Assembly: GCA_027578815.1 (NCBI GenBank)
Contig: JANBTH010000023.1
Span: 1 to 55,810, forward strand
DNA: 55,810 nt
Origin: Coemansia sp. RSA 1804
Lineage: Eukaryota; Kickxellomycota; Kickxellomycetes; Kickxellales; Kickxellaceae
Reading direction: 5' to 3'
The translations under genes and the position numbers were made by a program. The notes under the pieces were generated by a model, which did no database searches, was not told the DNA's origin, and saw only the letters and a program-made list of their open reading frames with translations. Of this stretch, positions 1 through 9,961 are shown piece after piece (position 1 is the stretch's first letter; each line of letters begins with the position of its first letter).

Positions 1-2581
1 TCAACGTCGAGCTGGAGCGCGCGCTGTGGCACGGGTCGGTGCTTGTGCTGACGAACGAGACGCTGCTGCCGCAGGGATCACGTGCGGCGGCGCCACCGCC
101 CGTTTCGGCAGCGGCCCCTGCAGGGTCCGCGGCGATTGCAGCAGGGTCCGGCGCGGCAATGCACGCAGGGCCCACGCCGACGGCGGCGGCCACGGCGTCG
201 CCAAACATGCACATTCCGGTCATCGAGGTGTGGGACGACGGCGTGCACGGGCCGGGCAGCGGCAAGCCCAAGACGTTCCAGGCGAAGGCTATCTACACGG
301 AGCCGACGTACAAGTACACATTCTGGCGCGCGGATCTGACGCTGGCGCTGCCGCAGGAGAACGAGGTGGACGTTGCGTACCAGATCTACTGGGGCGCCGA
401 CGAGAGCGCGGTGCAGTCGCACTCGGCGCGGCCGACGTTCTCGTTCCGGCTGCCGGCGCAGGCGTCGCAATGGCGCATGTGCGTGACAAGCAACAACCAG
501 TTCTCGCGGCGCGTGCCCGAGGCTGCGCGCGCTGCGCTGCGCGGGTCGGCGCCGGTGCTGCGCGATCTGCTGGCGAAGCACAAGGCCAATCCGTTCCATC
601 TCTGGCTGGGCGTCGGCGGCCAGTTCAGCGGCGAAGGCGTCTGGGACGACTGCGAGCACGTGCTGCGCCCGTTTCTGCTTCCCGGCACCGACCACTCGCG
701 TCGCGCGCACGTGCAGTGGAACGCCGACATGGCTGCCGCCGCCGATCGCTGGTACTTCCTGGAGTATCTGCGCCAGTGGTTCGGAATCGGCGCAACCAGC
801 CATCCGCTCGATGCAGACGGCCAGCAGTGCTTCCGCCAGGCGACCGCGACGATTCCGTACTCGTTCACGCCCGACGCCGAGATCTTCCCGGGCTTCGGGT
901 CGCACAACAACGCGCTGCAGCTGACGCCGGTCTTCAACGGCCTGCGACACACCGGCGCCAAGTACTACGCGCTGTTCCAGGCGCACACCACGCCGGCGCT
1001 GGCGCACAACGAGCACGGCTTCCTTGGCGAGGGCTTCCACTCCATCAAGCGTCTGGGGCCCTACACTGCGATTCTGACGCTGGATACGCGCACCGAGCGC
1101 CAGCTGGCCGGCATCGTCGACCGCCACAGCTACGACATGCTCTTCAGCGAGCTCGAGGCGCGCGTGCCGGCCACTGCGACCAATCTTGTGGTGGTAACGT
1201 CAAACCCCGTAGTGTTCCCGCGCACCAAGAACTTCGAGTCCATTCTGCGCGGCGCCAGCTCGTCGGGTCTGACGCAGATCATCTCCTACGCCGTCGGCGG
1301 CGCGCGGAAGGCGCGCAACGACTGGGTTGCGCAGGACCGCTTTGGCGAGCCTGTAGCCGTCACGATGCTCAACGACTTCTGGACATCGGCCGTGCACAAG
1401 TCCGAGCGCGCCTTCCTGGTGCACTCGCTGCAGGAGTTTGCGCGCCGCCGCTCGTGCCGCGTCACCTTCGCCTCCGGCCACGTCAACTGTCTGGCTGCCT
1501 CGCATCTGCGCACCTACACCGACAGCAGATACGATCCGCGCAAGTTCCCCGAGCAGCGTGGGTTCGTCTCGGACTTCAGATCAATGATCCAGCTCACCGT
1601 GTCTGGCGTTGTGCAGGAGCCCGCCGACAGCCTGACTCTGCGCGCGTACCACTTTGCCGGCAAGTCTGCGCCCTTTGACTCCTTCACCGAGGAGAAGCTG
1701 TACCACACCTTCACCTTTGACGTCAACCACCTGCCGCCGCCCAACAACAACCAGAAGCTGCTTGGCCGCCGGTCCTACGGCATCATCATCGAGCACGACT
1801 TTGACAACGACCGCCAGCGCCCCGGCCTGCTTTCGTTCTTCTACGTCGAGAACGAGACTTGCTCGGGAACCGCCACGCCCTACATCATCAACATTCCGCC
1901 GCTACGGTACGCGCAGCTGGCTGCTGCTTCCGCCGGCGGAGGTGCGCTGCCTCCGCCGCCTGTGCTGGCTGGCCGCCCGCAGCAGCAGCAGCAGATGCGT
2001 CCGAGCGTCACCTACCGCAGCTACACGGCTGGCGGCGTCGCCTCTGCTGCTGAACCGCCGAGCTCCTCGTATGGCTCTGGCTCCGGGTCTGGGTCTGGCT
2101 CTGGTGCGCGCGCCAAGGGCGATCCGTACGACGGGAACCCCGATCCGTACTCGTACGACGTGCCTGGCTACGAGCCGTCCGCGCAGCAGCAGCAACCGCC
2201 GCCATCGTCTAGTCAGAGCCAGCAGCCCGTGGGCGGTGCCAGCAATCCGCCGCCGTACTCGCCTGTTCCGCAGCCTGCGGCCTCTGCAACGAATCCGCCT
2301 CCTCAGCCGCGCTCCGATGCCGCGTACTCGTCCTCGTACGAGCACACTGCTGCCTGGGTGCAGGGAAGCGCCTCGCACTCGACTGGCGGATCCGACACTG
2401 GCGGTCCCACGCACTATGCCAGCACCCAGCAGCCGATTCAGCAGCCGATTCAGCCGCAGCCGATCCAGCAGCAGCAAACGCCTGGCCAGCCGCAGAGTCT
2501 GCCCTACTACTCGCAGCCGATGCAGCCGCCGCCGCTTAGCCAGCCCCAGCAACAAACGCACAGCCTGCCTCCACCGTCCTC

Positions 2582-2616
<35 letters not shown>

Positions 2617-2624
2617 TCCACTAA
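1..2624 (+). CDS. PhoD-like phosphatase family protein, 5' partial, probably catalytically degenerate
   Basis: The reading frame is already open at the window edge (codons start at base 3), so the N terminus is missing; about 873 residues are present. The fungal PhoD-like pattern can be followed through: an LWLGVGGQ block (about 590-630), the PVF-x-GLRHTG and YYALFQ block (930-990), LDTRTER (1081-1101), a hydrophobic VVVTSNPVVFPR block (about 1190-1230) and the HKSER...LQEFA...RVTF block (1395-1475). The family normally carries metal ligands in WDDHD, NDHW and SGDVHC; here these positions read TPDAE, NDFW and SGHVNC, so hydrolase activity is doubtful. The last 230 residues are Gln/Pro/Ser-rich low complexity with Gly-Ser repeats, ending in a 12-residue poly-Gln just before the stop. 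An internal Ala-rich stretch near residues 25-60 also looks inserted. Family is fairly sure; activity is inference. Confidence 0.82.
2583..2615 (+). repeat. (CAG)n microsatellite coding poly-Gln
   Basis: An uninterrupted run of CAG units encodes the C-terminal poly-Gln of the PhoD-like protein, two residues before the end. It is likely to be length-polymorphic. Confidence 0.9.
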
Positions 2625-3158
2625 GTTATGGAGGGGTGGGTTGGTTTAGTTATGCTTATCATTTAACTCTTGTTCTTTTTTACTTACTCTACTATCATCA
2701 TTTTCTTTATCTTTCATGGCCTATGAGCGGCCAGGTTCTCTTTTTATATACAAATTTATCTCCATCTGAGCCGCTCCGCTGAATGCGAACAGTGAATGCG
2801 TTGCTAATCCCATGTGATGCCAGCGGTATCTGTATCTGCTGCCGGTGGTGGATTAGGCTTTGCTTCCACGTGGCCATCCGGCATACAGCAGCCTTTATCT
2901 TCTTTTGTCCGGCGTCTTGATAAAAGCTAGAAAAGAAAGGCGTGGCTGATGGATTTTCATGGCCGTGGGAAACAAATCTCGCTAGCTTTTTGCAGCGGTG
3001 TACGCTAGGGCGTCCGCATCATTCACCTTTCCTCCCTCTTTTGCTTTGTCTCCTCTGCTTTCTTTCCCTCTTCTTTTATTTTCCGTTATATGCGCTCTGT
3101 CATCGACCTATTTTATTATTACTTGCAAGCAGAACAGAACGGAACAGGAAAGCAGAAC
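2625..3158. other. Spacer between PhoD-like gene and PCCB
   Basis: No convincing gene. The half next to the downstream start is strongly pyrimidine-rich on the + strand (about 3020-3085), as seen in fungal 5' regions. A CACGTG core lies at about 2869-2874, a possible bHLH-type site. The PCCB frame is open upstream to an ATG at 3090, but the added residues lack targeting character. Confidence 0.5.
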
Positions 3159-4799
3159 ATGGTGGCGACAAAGCTTGCGGGGGCCCTGGCGCTCCGTGCA
3201 CTTGGCCGCACAGCGCAGCAGCAGCGCCAGCAGATGTTGACGATGGCCAGACGCTACGCGGTGGCAAGCACCAAGGGCGCGGAGATCAGGACGCGCATCG
3301 AGGACAAGCGGCAGGCAGCATACGAGGGCGGCGGCCGGGCGCGCATTGAGGCGCAGCACCAGAAGGGCAAGCTGACGGCGCGCGAGCGCATCGAGCTGCT
3401 GGTGGATCCGGGGACGTTCCGCGAGTACGACGCGTTTGTGGAGCACCAGTGCACGGACTTTGGAATGGCGACGCAGAAGATCACGGGCGACGGCGTGGTC
3501 ACGGGCGTCGGCAAGATCAATGGCCGCACGACGTATCTGTTCTCGCAGGACTTCACGTCGTTTGGCGGGTCGCTGTCGCGCACGTTTGCGGCCAAGGTGT
3601 GCAAGATCATGGATAAGGCGATGCTTGTTGGCGCGCCGGTTGTCGGGCTCAACGACTCGGGCGGCGCCAGGATCCAGGAGGGCGTGGACTCGCTGGCCGG
3701 GTATGCGGAGATCTTCCAGCGCAACGTGCTTGCGTCGGGCGTGGTGCCGCAGATCTCGCTGGTGATGGGTCCGTGCGCCGGCGGCGCCGTGTACTCGCCG
3801 GCGCTGACGGACTTCACGTTCATGGTGCGCGGCACGTCGTATCTGTTTGTCACGGGCCCCGACGTCGTCAAGGCGGTGACCAACGAGGCGGTGACGCAGG
3901 AGGAGCTGGGCGGCGCTGGCGCGCACACGCGGCGGTCGGGCGTTGCGCACGATGCGTTTGACAACGACGTGGTGGCGCTGGCGCAGACGCGCGAGCTGCT
4001 GTCGTATCTGCCGCAGTCGAGCCGGGAGCCGCCGGCGCTGCGGCTCACGGCGGATCCGGCGGCTCGCGCGGATGCGGCGCTGGACTCGCTGGTGCCGGCC
4101 GACTCGCACCAGGCGTACGACATGAAGGGCGTTGTTGCGCGCATTGTGGATGACGCCCGGTTCTTCGAGATCATGCCCGACTACGCGCGCAACATTGTTG
4201 TTGGGTTTGCGCGCATGGGCGGACGCAGCGTCGGCGTGGTTGGCAACCAGCCGCTGGTGTCGTCGGGCGTGCTTGACATCGATGCGTCGGTCAAGGCTGC
4301 GCGCTTTGTGCGGTTCTGCGATGCGTTTGGAATTCCGCTGGTGACGCTTGTGGATGTGCCGGGCTTTCTGCCGGGCACGCAGCAGGAGCACGGCGGCATC
4401 ATCCGCGAGGGCGCGAAGCTGCTGTATGCGTACGCCGAGGCCACGGTGCCCAAGATAGCTGTCACCACGCGCAAGGCGTACGGCGGCGCGCAGTGCGTGA
4501 TGAGCTCCAAGCAGCTGCGAGGAGACGTCAACCTTGCGTGGCCGACAGCCGAGCTGGCGGTGATGGGCGCAAAGGGCGCCGTCGAGATTCTCTGGCGGAA
4601 GGACCCGGCGGGGCGCGCGAGTGCCGAATCCGAGTACAACCGAGTGTTTGCGAATCCGCTCCCGGCCGCACAGCGCGGTTACCTGGACGACATCATTGCG
4701 CCGTCGGACACGCGGCGGCGCATCATCGAGGAGCTGGAGATTCTGCAGCACAAGAAGCTGGCGAATCCGGCCAAGAAGCACGACAACATGCCGCTGTGA
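3159..4799 (+). CDS. PCCB: Propionyl-CoA carboxylase beta subunit, mitochondrial
   Basis: A 546-residue carboxyltransferase subunit of biotin-dependent propionyl-CoA carboxylase, which carboxylates propionyl-CoA to methylmalonyl-CoA in the mitochondrial matrix together with a biotinylated alpha subunit not seen in this window. Both crotonase-like halves are present. Diagnostic blocks include LTARERIELLVDPGTF, DSGGARIQEGVDSLAGY, GPCAGGAVYSPALTDF, TSYLFVTGPDVVK, VTQEELGGA, the C-terminal DVPGFLPGTQQEHGGIIREG and RKAYGGAQCVMSSK, and a typical family ending. The start at 3159 is preferred because it opens with a basic, Ala/Leu/Arg-rich stretch of about 45 residues resembling a mitochondrial presequence; an in-frame ATG 23 codons upstream adds residues that do not. 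Length is normal for the family. The gene is intronless and GC-rich. A 557-codon open frame on the opposite strand is a composition artefact. Confidence 0.96.
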   Translation: MVATKLAGALALRALGRTAQQQRQQMLTMARRYAVASTKGAEIRTRIEDKRQAAYEGGGRARIEAQHQKGKLTARERIELLVDPGTFREYDAFVEHQCTDFGMATQKITGDGVVTGVGKINGRTTYLFSQDFTSFGGSLSRTFAAKVCKIMDKAMLVGAPVVGLNDSGGARIQEGVDSLAGYAEIFQRNVLASGVVPQISLVMGPCAGGAVYSPALTDFTFMVRGTSYLFVTGPDVVKAVTNEAVTQEELGGAGAHTRRSGVAHDAFDNDVVALAQTRELLSYLPQSSREPPALRLTADPAARADAALDSLVPADSHQAYDMKGVVARIVDDARFFEIMPDYARNIVVGFARMGGRSVGVVGNQPLVSSGVLDIDASVKAARFVRFCDAFGIPLVTLVDVPGFLPGTQQEHGGIIREGAKLLYAYAEATVPKIAVTTRKAYGGAQCVMSSKQLRGDVNLAWPTAELAVMGAKGAVEILWRKDPAGRASAESEYNRVFANPLPAAQRGYLDDIIAPSDTRRRIIEELEILQHKKLANPAKKHDNMPL

Positions 4800-4912
4800 T
4801 GGCAGAGGGGGAGGGGCTTTTGTTTTTCGGATGGGCGAGTACGAGTATTTTTATTGTCAGTCGCAGCCACATGCAACACGCACTATCTAACATCTAACAA
4901 CTACTTGTCTGC

Positions 4913-6115
4913 TCACCGGCGGCCGGCAAGCAGCGCGGAAACAGCGGCAAGCGCCAACAGCGTTCTGGCGCCTGTGGGTGCGACGGAGCCAGCGGCATTC
5001 TCATTGCCAACAAAGTCGGCCTTTGCGCCGCTGCAGGTGGAGGCCAGGCTCTTCTCCTTGATGCCGGTGGTCTTGGTGATGAAGCCCAGATACGGCGCGA
5101 CGTGCGTGTAGAAGCCAGCGCCGCTTGGCGATGCGCACACGGTGTCGGCATCGCGCGCAACGCTGTCTCCGTAGCTGGTGATTCCCAGCTGCAGCCAGGG
5201 CCCGGTGCCGGCCGATCCGCTGAGCGCCGGGTCGTTGCTGCATCGGCGCAGCAGCGGGCCGCCCGAGTCGCCGGAGCATGTGTCGCGGCCCTCCGGCGTG
5301 GTGACGCAGATGTAGTCGCCGTCGTTGCTGTCGAATTCGGATCTGATCTGCCTGCACAGCCCCTCGTTGCCGGTTTGCAGATCGACCTGCTGCAGCGTGG
5401 CGGCGGTTGTCTGGCTTTCCAGCGACGTCTTTCCCCATCCGACGCCCGTCACCGTCAGCCCATCCGTCACCACTCCGGTGTCGATGCGAATCGGCTGCAC
5501 CGCGCTGCCGTACTTGAGCTTCTTCTTCAGCTTCAGCAGCGCAATGTCGTTGTCAAAGTAGTCGAGGTTGAGATCGGGGTGCACGTGCACCTTGGACACC
5601 GAGTACGCGGTGGTCTGTGCGTTCTCCACGCTCCCCACGCCAACCTTGATCTTCTTTGCGTCAACCGTCTTGAACTCCCGGCCGTGGGGGCCCGGGATCT
5701 TCTGGGAACGCCTGGCGATGCCGGCTGCTGCTGTCCTATTGGCCGATGCGGCGGCTCCCGCTTCCGCCTCCAGCCGGTTTCCCGCCGACGAGGTGTCTAC
5801 CACGCAGTGGCCGGCCGTCAGGATCCACTGCCGCCCGATTATTGTTCCGCCGCAGAACGCCGTCAGGTCGCCGTCGTCGACCATCAGAAACGCCATGAAC
5901 GGATACTCGCCCTGCCCGGCGTCCGTGCCCCCGATCACGCGGCCCCTGTGCTCCCTTGCATCGTCTGCTGTTCTGGAATCGCCAATCCTTCCTCCTGCCG
6001 CGCACGCCAGAATGCTTGCTGCCGCCACCGCCAGCACCGCCAGGCGCCCTATTATTACCATCACTATTGCTCCGCCGCGTCTTGTGCGGCCACCGCTGCT
6101 GCCAATGCTGCCCAT
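4913..6115 (-). CDS. Secreted trypsin-like serine protease with GPI-type C-terminal tail
   Basis: A 400-residue S1-family endopeptidase. A signal-anchor-like hydrophobic segment spans residues 17-40, followed by a short propeptide and the activation sequence R-VIGG near residue 60. The catalytic triad is H103 (in TAGHC, where most members have TAAHC), D190 (in NDIAL) and S284 (in GDSGGP). D278, six residues before the serine, is the trypsin S1-pocket aspartate, so cleavage after Lys/Arg is expected. An Ala-rich insert sits between residues 112 and 135. The chain ends with a polar spacer and an 18-residue hydrophobic tail (TLLALAAVSALLA) like a GPI-attachment signal. The start at 6115 was chosen because the signal segment follows it; an upstream in-frame ATG at 6205 adds 30 non-hydrophobic residues. 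A paralogue with the same architecture lies at 21311-22434. It is the only gene on the - strand between PCCB and the 7-kb phosphatase. Confidence 0.9.
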   Translation of the reverse strand: MGSIGSSGGRTRRGGAIVMVIIGRLAVLAVAAASILACAAGGRIGDSRTADDAREHRGRVIGGTDAGQGEYPFMAFLMVDDGDLTAFCGGTIIGRQWILTAGHCVVDTSSAGNRLEAEAGAAASANRTAAAGIARRSQKIPGPHGREFKTVDAKKIKVGVGSVENAQTTAYSVSKVHVHPDLNLDYFDNDIALLKLKKKLKYGSAVQPIRIDTGVVTDGLTVTGVGWGKTSLESQTTAATLQQVDLQTGNEGLCRQIRSEFDSNDGDYICVTTPEGRDTCSGDSGGPLLRRCSNDPALSGSAGTGPWLQLGITSYGDSVARDADTVCASPSGAGFYTHVAPYLGFITKTTGIKEKSLASTCSGAKADFVGNENAAGSVAPTGARTLLALAAVSALLAGRR

Positions 6116-6958
6116 TGTTCTTTCCTTTTGTCTGTGCTTTTTTGCAACACGCACCCCCACTGCCTCGGGCTGGTAAATACAATAGGAAGCAAGGTAATAA
6201 AGCAATAAAGAGAAGGTATGAGTTGGTTTTAAATTAGCAGCAATAATGGAAAAATGAAGGAGCGGAGTGGTGGGTGTGAGTGCTTGGTTTGGCTTAGTCC
6301 TTGTTCCCGGTGGAAATGGACTTTATGTTCCTTTAACTCTCTATTTGACCAACTTGAAAGATGCGCCCGTTTTCCCCGTTTTTTTTCTATATATACGCCC
6401 AGTGCCACTTTGATCACCTTCTTTATGAGGGGGCAAAATAACAGCGCTAGCTGTTCTTTCATTACTTTTTCTTACCCAAGGTCACTAGACATCTCCTCCC
6501 CCCCCTGGTTTCAGTGCTGGGTATAAAGGAAAAAGTGACAAGAAATGCTCTTGCATAATGAGACACATTTCGCCAAGTCCGTTTTTCCTCCTCCAATGCA
6601 ACAACCACCAGTGTCATCTTGCAATAGTATTTAAAATCGATTCTGGAGGGCGAGAGGGGGTTTCTGCGCTATTTATTGCAATGGCCGTGTTTGCATTTCT
6701 TTTCATGCTGTTTCGCTTGATCGCCCACTCCCTTCACTTCCTTTTCTTTATGCTATTTGGGTTTTGTGATCGGCGATATTGTAATTCTAAAATCCTAAAA
6801 TCCTAAAATCCTAAAATATTGACGATCAGAATAGCAAAATATCTACACTGAAAAAGAGTGAAATGTCTGATCTTCCCCCCCCCCCGTTTTCTAATTTCTT
6901 ATATTTCATCATCTGGGTTCTAGAAGAATAGTGACAAAATAAACTACTTTTTTTTTTT
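6116..6958. other. AT-rich spacer upstream of protease 1
   Basis: No gene seen. It contains runs of C/G at about 6499-6508 and 6876-6885, a poly-T at 6949-6959 and a short tandem array of a 9-base unit (AAAATCCTA type, four copies) at about 6786-6817. It holds the promoter of the protease and the 3' end of the phosphatase gene, both on the - strand. Confidence 0.5.
6786..6817. repeat. Short tandem repeat (AAAATCCT-type unit, about 4 copies)
   Basis: Four near-identical head-to-tail copies of a short AT-rich unit are visible in noncoding sequence. No function is suggested. Confidence 0.7.
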
Positions 6959-7818
6959 TTACTCGCCCTGGTAATCCTCCCATTCGCCGTGATCAAGGTT
7001 TTCCAGAGTGTCCAGCCCGGATATCTTGACCAGGTACTTGGCCATCTTATACAGCACTCTGTCGCCACCCTGGAAATCACCACTATCGCCATCGTTGTCA
7101 TCCGTCTCCAGGTCTGTATGTAAGCAGTCATGGCATTCAAAGGAATCGGCATGCTCGCCCTTGTAGAACGGTTTGATTTCCAATCCATTCTGCCAGTTGA
7201 ATGCAAAGTTCCTTTTCAGGTCGTCGATATGGACCGTGTTATGCGGACCATAGTGGTCTGGAAACCTGTTCCATATAAGCTGCAGCGGCTTGACCCGCTT
7301 CCTCTCCTCCCTCCCATCGTACAGCAGATCCGCCCACACCATTGACGAGATATCCAGCGCCGTCACGATCTTGTAGCCCGGGTGCGTGAGCATCCCAAGC
7401 ATCGTTATTTTGCTTTCAACAAAGTACCACTTCGTTTGGCTCCACACAATGATGTCGTAGTGCGGGTACACGGCTGCGAGGAACTCGTGCAGCCCGGGGC
7501 GTGCCATCTCGATTGCGTTCTCCGGCACCCCCGTGGTGCTGCAGTCCATGATTGTGTAATCCAGATCAAGAACCACGAGCTTGCGGCCCGGCCGAGGGGC
7601 GTTGATGATCCGCACCTCCATGGCTTTTGCAGTCTTCTCCATCTCCTCCACGCTGTCTGTCGACAGAACATGCACTTTTCCAAAACTACCATAGCCGCCG
7701 CCTCTGCCTGTGCTGTTGCTTTCGTCGCCATCATCGTGTATCGCCCACTTGTCCTTCTCCTTCTCCCCCACTGCGCCCCTGGCCACAATGGCATCGTCTC
7801 TTTTGTCAAAGTACCCGG

Positions 7819-7853
<35 letters not shown>

Positions 7854-8185
7854 CTGGCTTCATCCAGTCGAGGCTTCAGGCGGCGGGCCTCCGGCGTGCC
7901 CATCAGCCGTACCTTGACTCCGCTAGCCACCCCAAGCCCTGTGAGCGTGTCCTCGTCACCAGGCAGCCTTCCCTTGGTGAGTCCCAGCAGCTTTTGGTTG
8001 CCAACATCCACCTGCGTCAGCTCCTCAATCAGCGCCTTGACCGACAGCACTGTTGCGTACTGCGACACCCGAAGCCTGTACTGCTCGCTGCCTTTCCATA
8101 CAACATTGAGTAGAATTGATTCGCGAGCCATCTCATCTTTTTGTTGCTGCTGCTGCTGCGTCTCTTCTTCGGTGCTATTGCCCAT
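6959..8185 (-). CDS. UBLCP1: UBLCP1-like ubiquitin-like domain CTD phosphatase
   Basis: A 408-residue protein with a ubiquitin-like domain (about residues 24-98, including LLGLTKGRLPGDEDTL, the Lys-Gly-Arg type surface typical of this family) and an FCP1/HAD-type phosphatase domain (about 195-400). The HAD nucleophile motif DLDYT is at 207-211, with D207 the expected phospho-acceptor. Further family blocks are ARPGLHEFL, YDIIVWSQTKWYFVESK and VHIDDLKRNFAFN. In animals this enzyme binds the proteasome and dephosphorylates the 26S particle or the Pol II CTD in the nucleus. A Ser run (about residues 112-121) and a Gln run near the N terminus are local low-complexity expansions. The ATG at 8185 is the first true ATG of the frame; another at 8131 would remove only the Gln-rich leader. 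Confidence 0.93.
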
Positions 8186-9961
8186 GGCTGCGGTTATCAA
8201 TTTGGAAATTTTCTATTATATGTGTCCAAGCGCAATGAACGAGAGGGGGGATAAGGATTAGAAACCTTTTTTCTATCACAAAAAAAAATAAATGCAAAAA
8301 ATGTATTGATTATCGAGGGCCTTGTCGTTGCCAATATATGTATATGTATAGAAGTGATACAATAAAGTAGAAAATTAGAGAGAGAAAGAGAGAGAAATAA
8401 AGGAAAGGAAGAATTCCCCCTTCCATATCTTTTGATTACCCAACCCATTCATTTCGTAGACGTCAGCCAAGAAGAAAAAGAAAATAAGAAAACTCTTTGG
8501 TCATCTGCTTTTTTTATTTCTTCACTTTTTTTTTCTTCACATGATCATTTCCTAAAGATGAAAAGGAAAAAAAGAAAAACGAATGTAGAAAAGTTGAAGC
8601 TTTGCTGATTGTTTGGATTCATACGTTGATACCCAGTCCCACTGAATACGAGAAGAGTGGGAAATGTCATGTAAATTATCTCCATATGTTTTTTCCAACT
8701 TGTTCACAGTTGTTGTGGTTTGAAGCCAGGAAGCTCTGCAAGGCAGCAGCCCTACCTTTTCTTCTTATGTACAGCCCTTCTCTTTGATGCGCGAAAAGTG
8801 TAATTTTGAAAAAGGGTGGTTATTATTCTACTCGTAACCCTATTAATTCCAGTATTTTAATATTCTACAGCTCATATGCATAGTAGATCATTGTGTTAGA
8901 GTTTCGCTTCTAAGCATGTACAGCATTAGTAGCCGGAATGCGGTGGGATAATTAGGCTTTTGATTTCTGCGTAACCCACTATACCAAGGTCCAATGCAAC
9001 AATCTCTTGAAGGAAACCAAGGCGATTGTTAAAGATTAATTTTGTGACTGGTGTTACTCGCTTTTGCTTGATGTCTGTGCAGCCACCACTCTAACTAGTC
9101 AAAATTTTCAAAATGTATCCACTGAGATAAAACAATGATGGATAGTTAGAGCTCAGATTATATGACGCATTACGTCTTTGACTCTATGTCTAATTTATGT
9201 ATCCTCTGGAACAAACAATACCCTTCTTCTTTGGTTTATTCTGTCATAATATCACGCGATTTCTTTGATTTTGGAAAAGCGGAGTTTTACCAGCAACATA
9301 AAAGCTGTGCGAGGTGGAAATTATGTTGTTAACCCGCTTGTCTAGTTCTGTCAATTGTATTTTGTCACATTCATGCCTTTATCTTCACAATCACCGTTTC
9401 AAATGTCCGCTCCATTCATCTCTTTACAAATCAATTTTACATTTCTGCTGGAATAAACACAATAATATAATTGCCTTGCAAAGATTCTTTATTTTTATTA
9501 CATTTGCCATATATGCGACAAAACCATTCTTTTAGGCATTAGCATACTTAAACGCGGTATCAGCACAAATTCTTGTTGAAATTTAAAAAGTCTTTATTTT
9601 TTCTCCTTGTCTCATTTTACTCAGAATCTCATACCCGACAATGCCGCCAATTAGGTCGCCAAAACCACCACTTCCACGTCCATACCCTGACCCAAGATTA
9701 GATTCTGACGATGACGACGACTATTAATAATCTAGTAAACAACTTTACATGCAACGCCTAGTTATTTAACCAATACATGAACCACATATCATACGCTTTG
9801 ATGAACTGGTTGGAAAATAATGCATACAATAAAAGTAACCTGAATGTTTGAAAGAAGGTTTTTTATTTTATGCTTGAGAATGCTACTCGCAAGAAAAAAT
9901 AACACCAGCTATATCCGCCACGTATGGAAGAAAGAAAAAGAAAAAGAAAAAATGAATGCTT
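8186..9961. other. Long AT-rich intergenic region, mostly empty
   Basis: About 1.8 kb between two - strand genes with no confident gene. The part next to the phosphatase start is pyrimidine-rich on the - strand (8360-8420). A fragment at 9583-9720 (- strand) reads as a Gly/Ser-rich open segment directly preceded by an AG and may be a terminal exon (see findings). A second open segment at 8926-9087 is no better than chance. Several AATAAA-like signals occur on the - strand near 9490, 9600 and 9855. Confidence 0.4.

Noticed and set aside
26..1678. 550-codon second frame over the PhoD-like gene
   Set aside because: Arg/Ala-rich out-of-frame translation of GC-rich coding sequence without family features.
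3108..4781. 557-codon open frame antisense to PCCB
   Set aside because: It mirrors the GC-rich codon use of PCCB, is Arg/His-rich and has no domain; it is a shadow of the real gene.
5102..6208. Long + strand frame over the first protease
   Set aside because: Antisense of a clearly real S1 protease; no recognisable protein.
8926..9087. 54 open codons on the - strand after a TAG acceptor-like site
   Set aside because: Residue mix looks natural, but a run of this length is expected by chance over 1.8 kb in six frames, and no upstream exon or homologue could be named.
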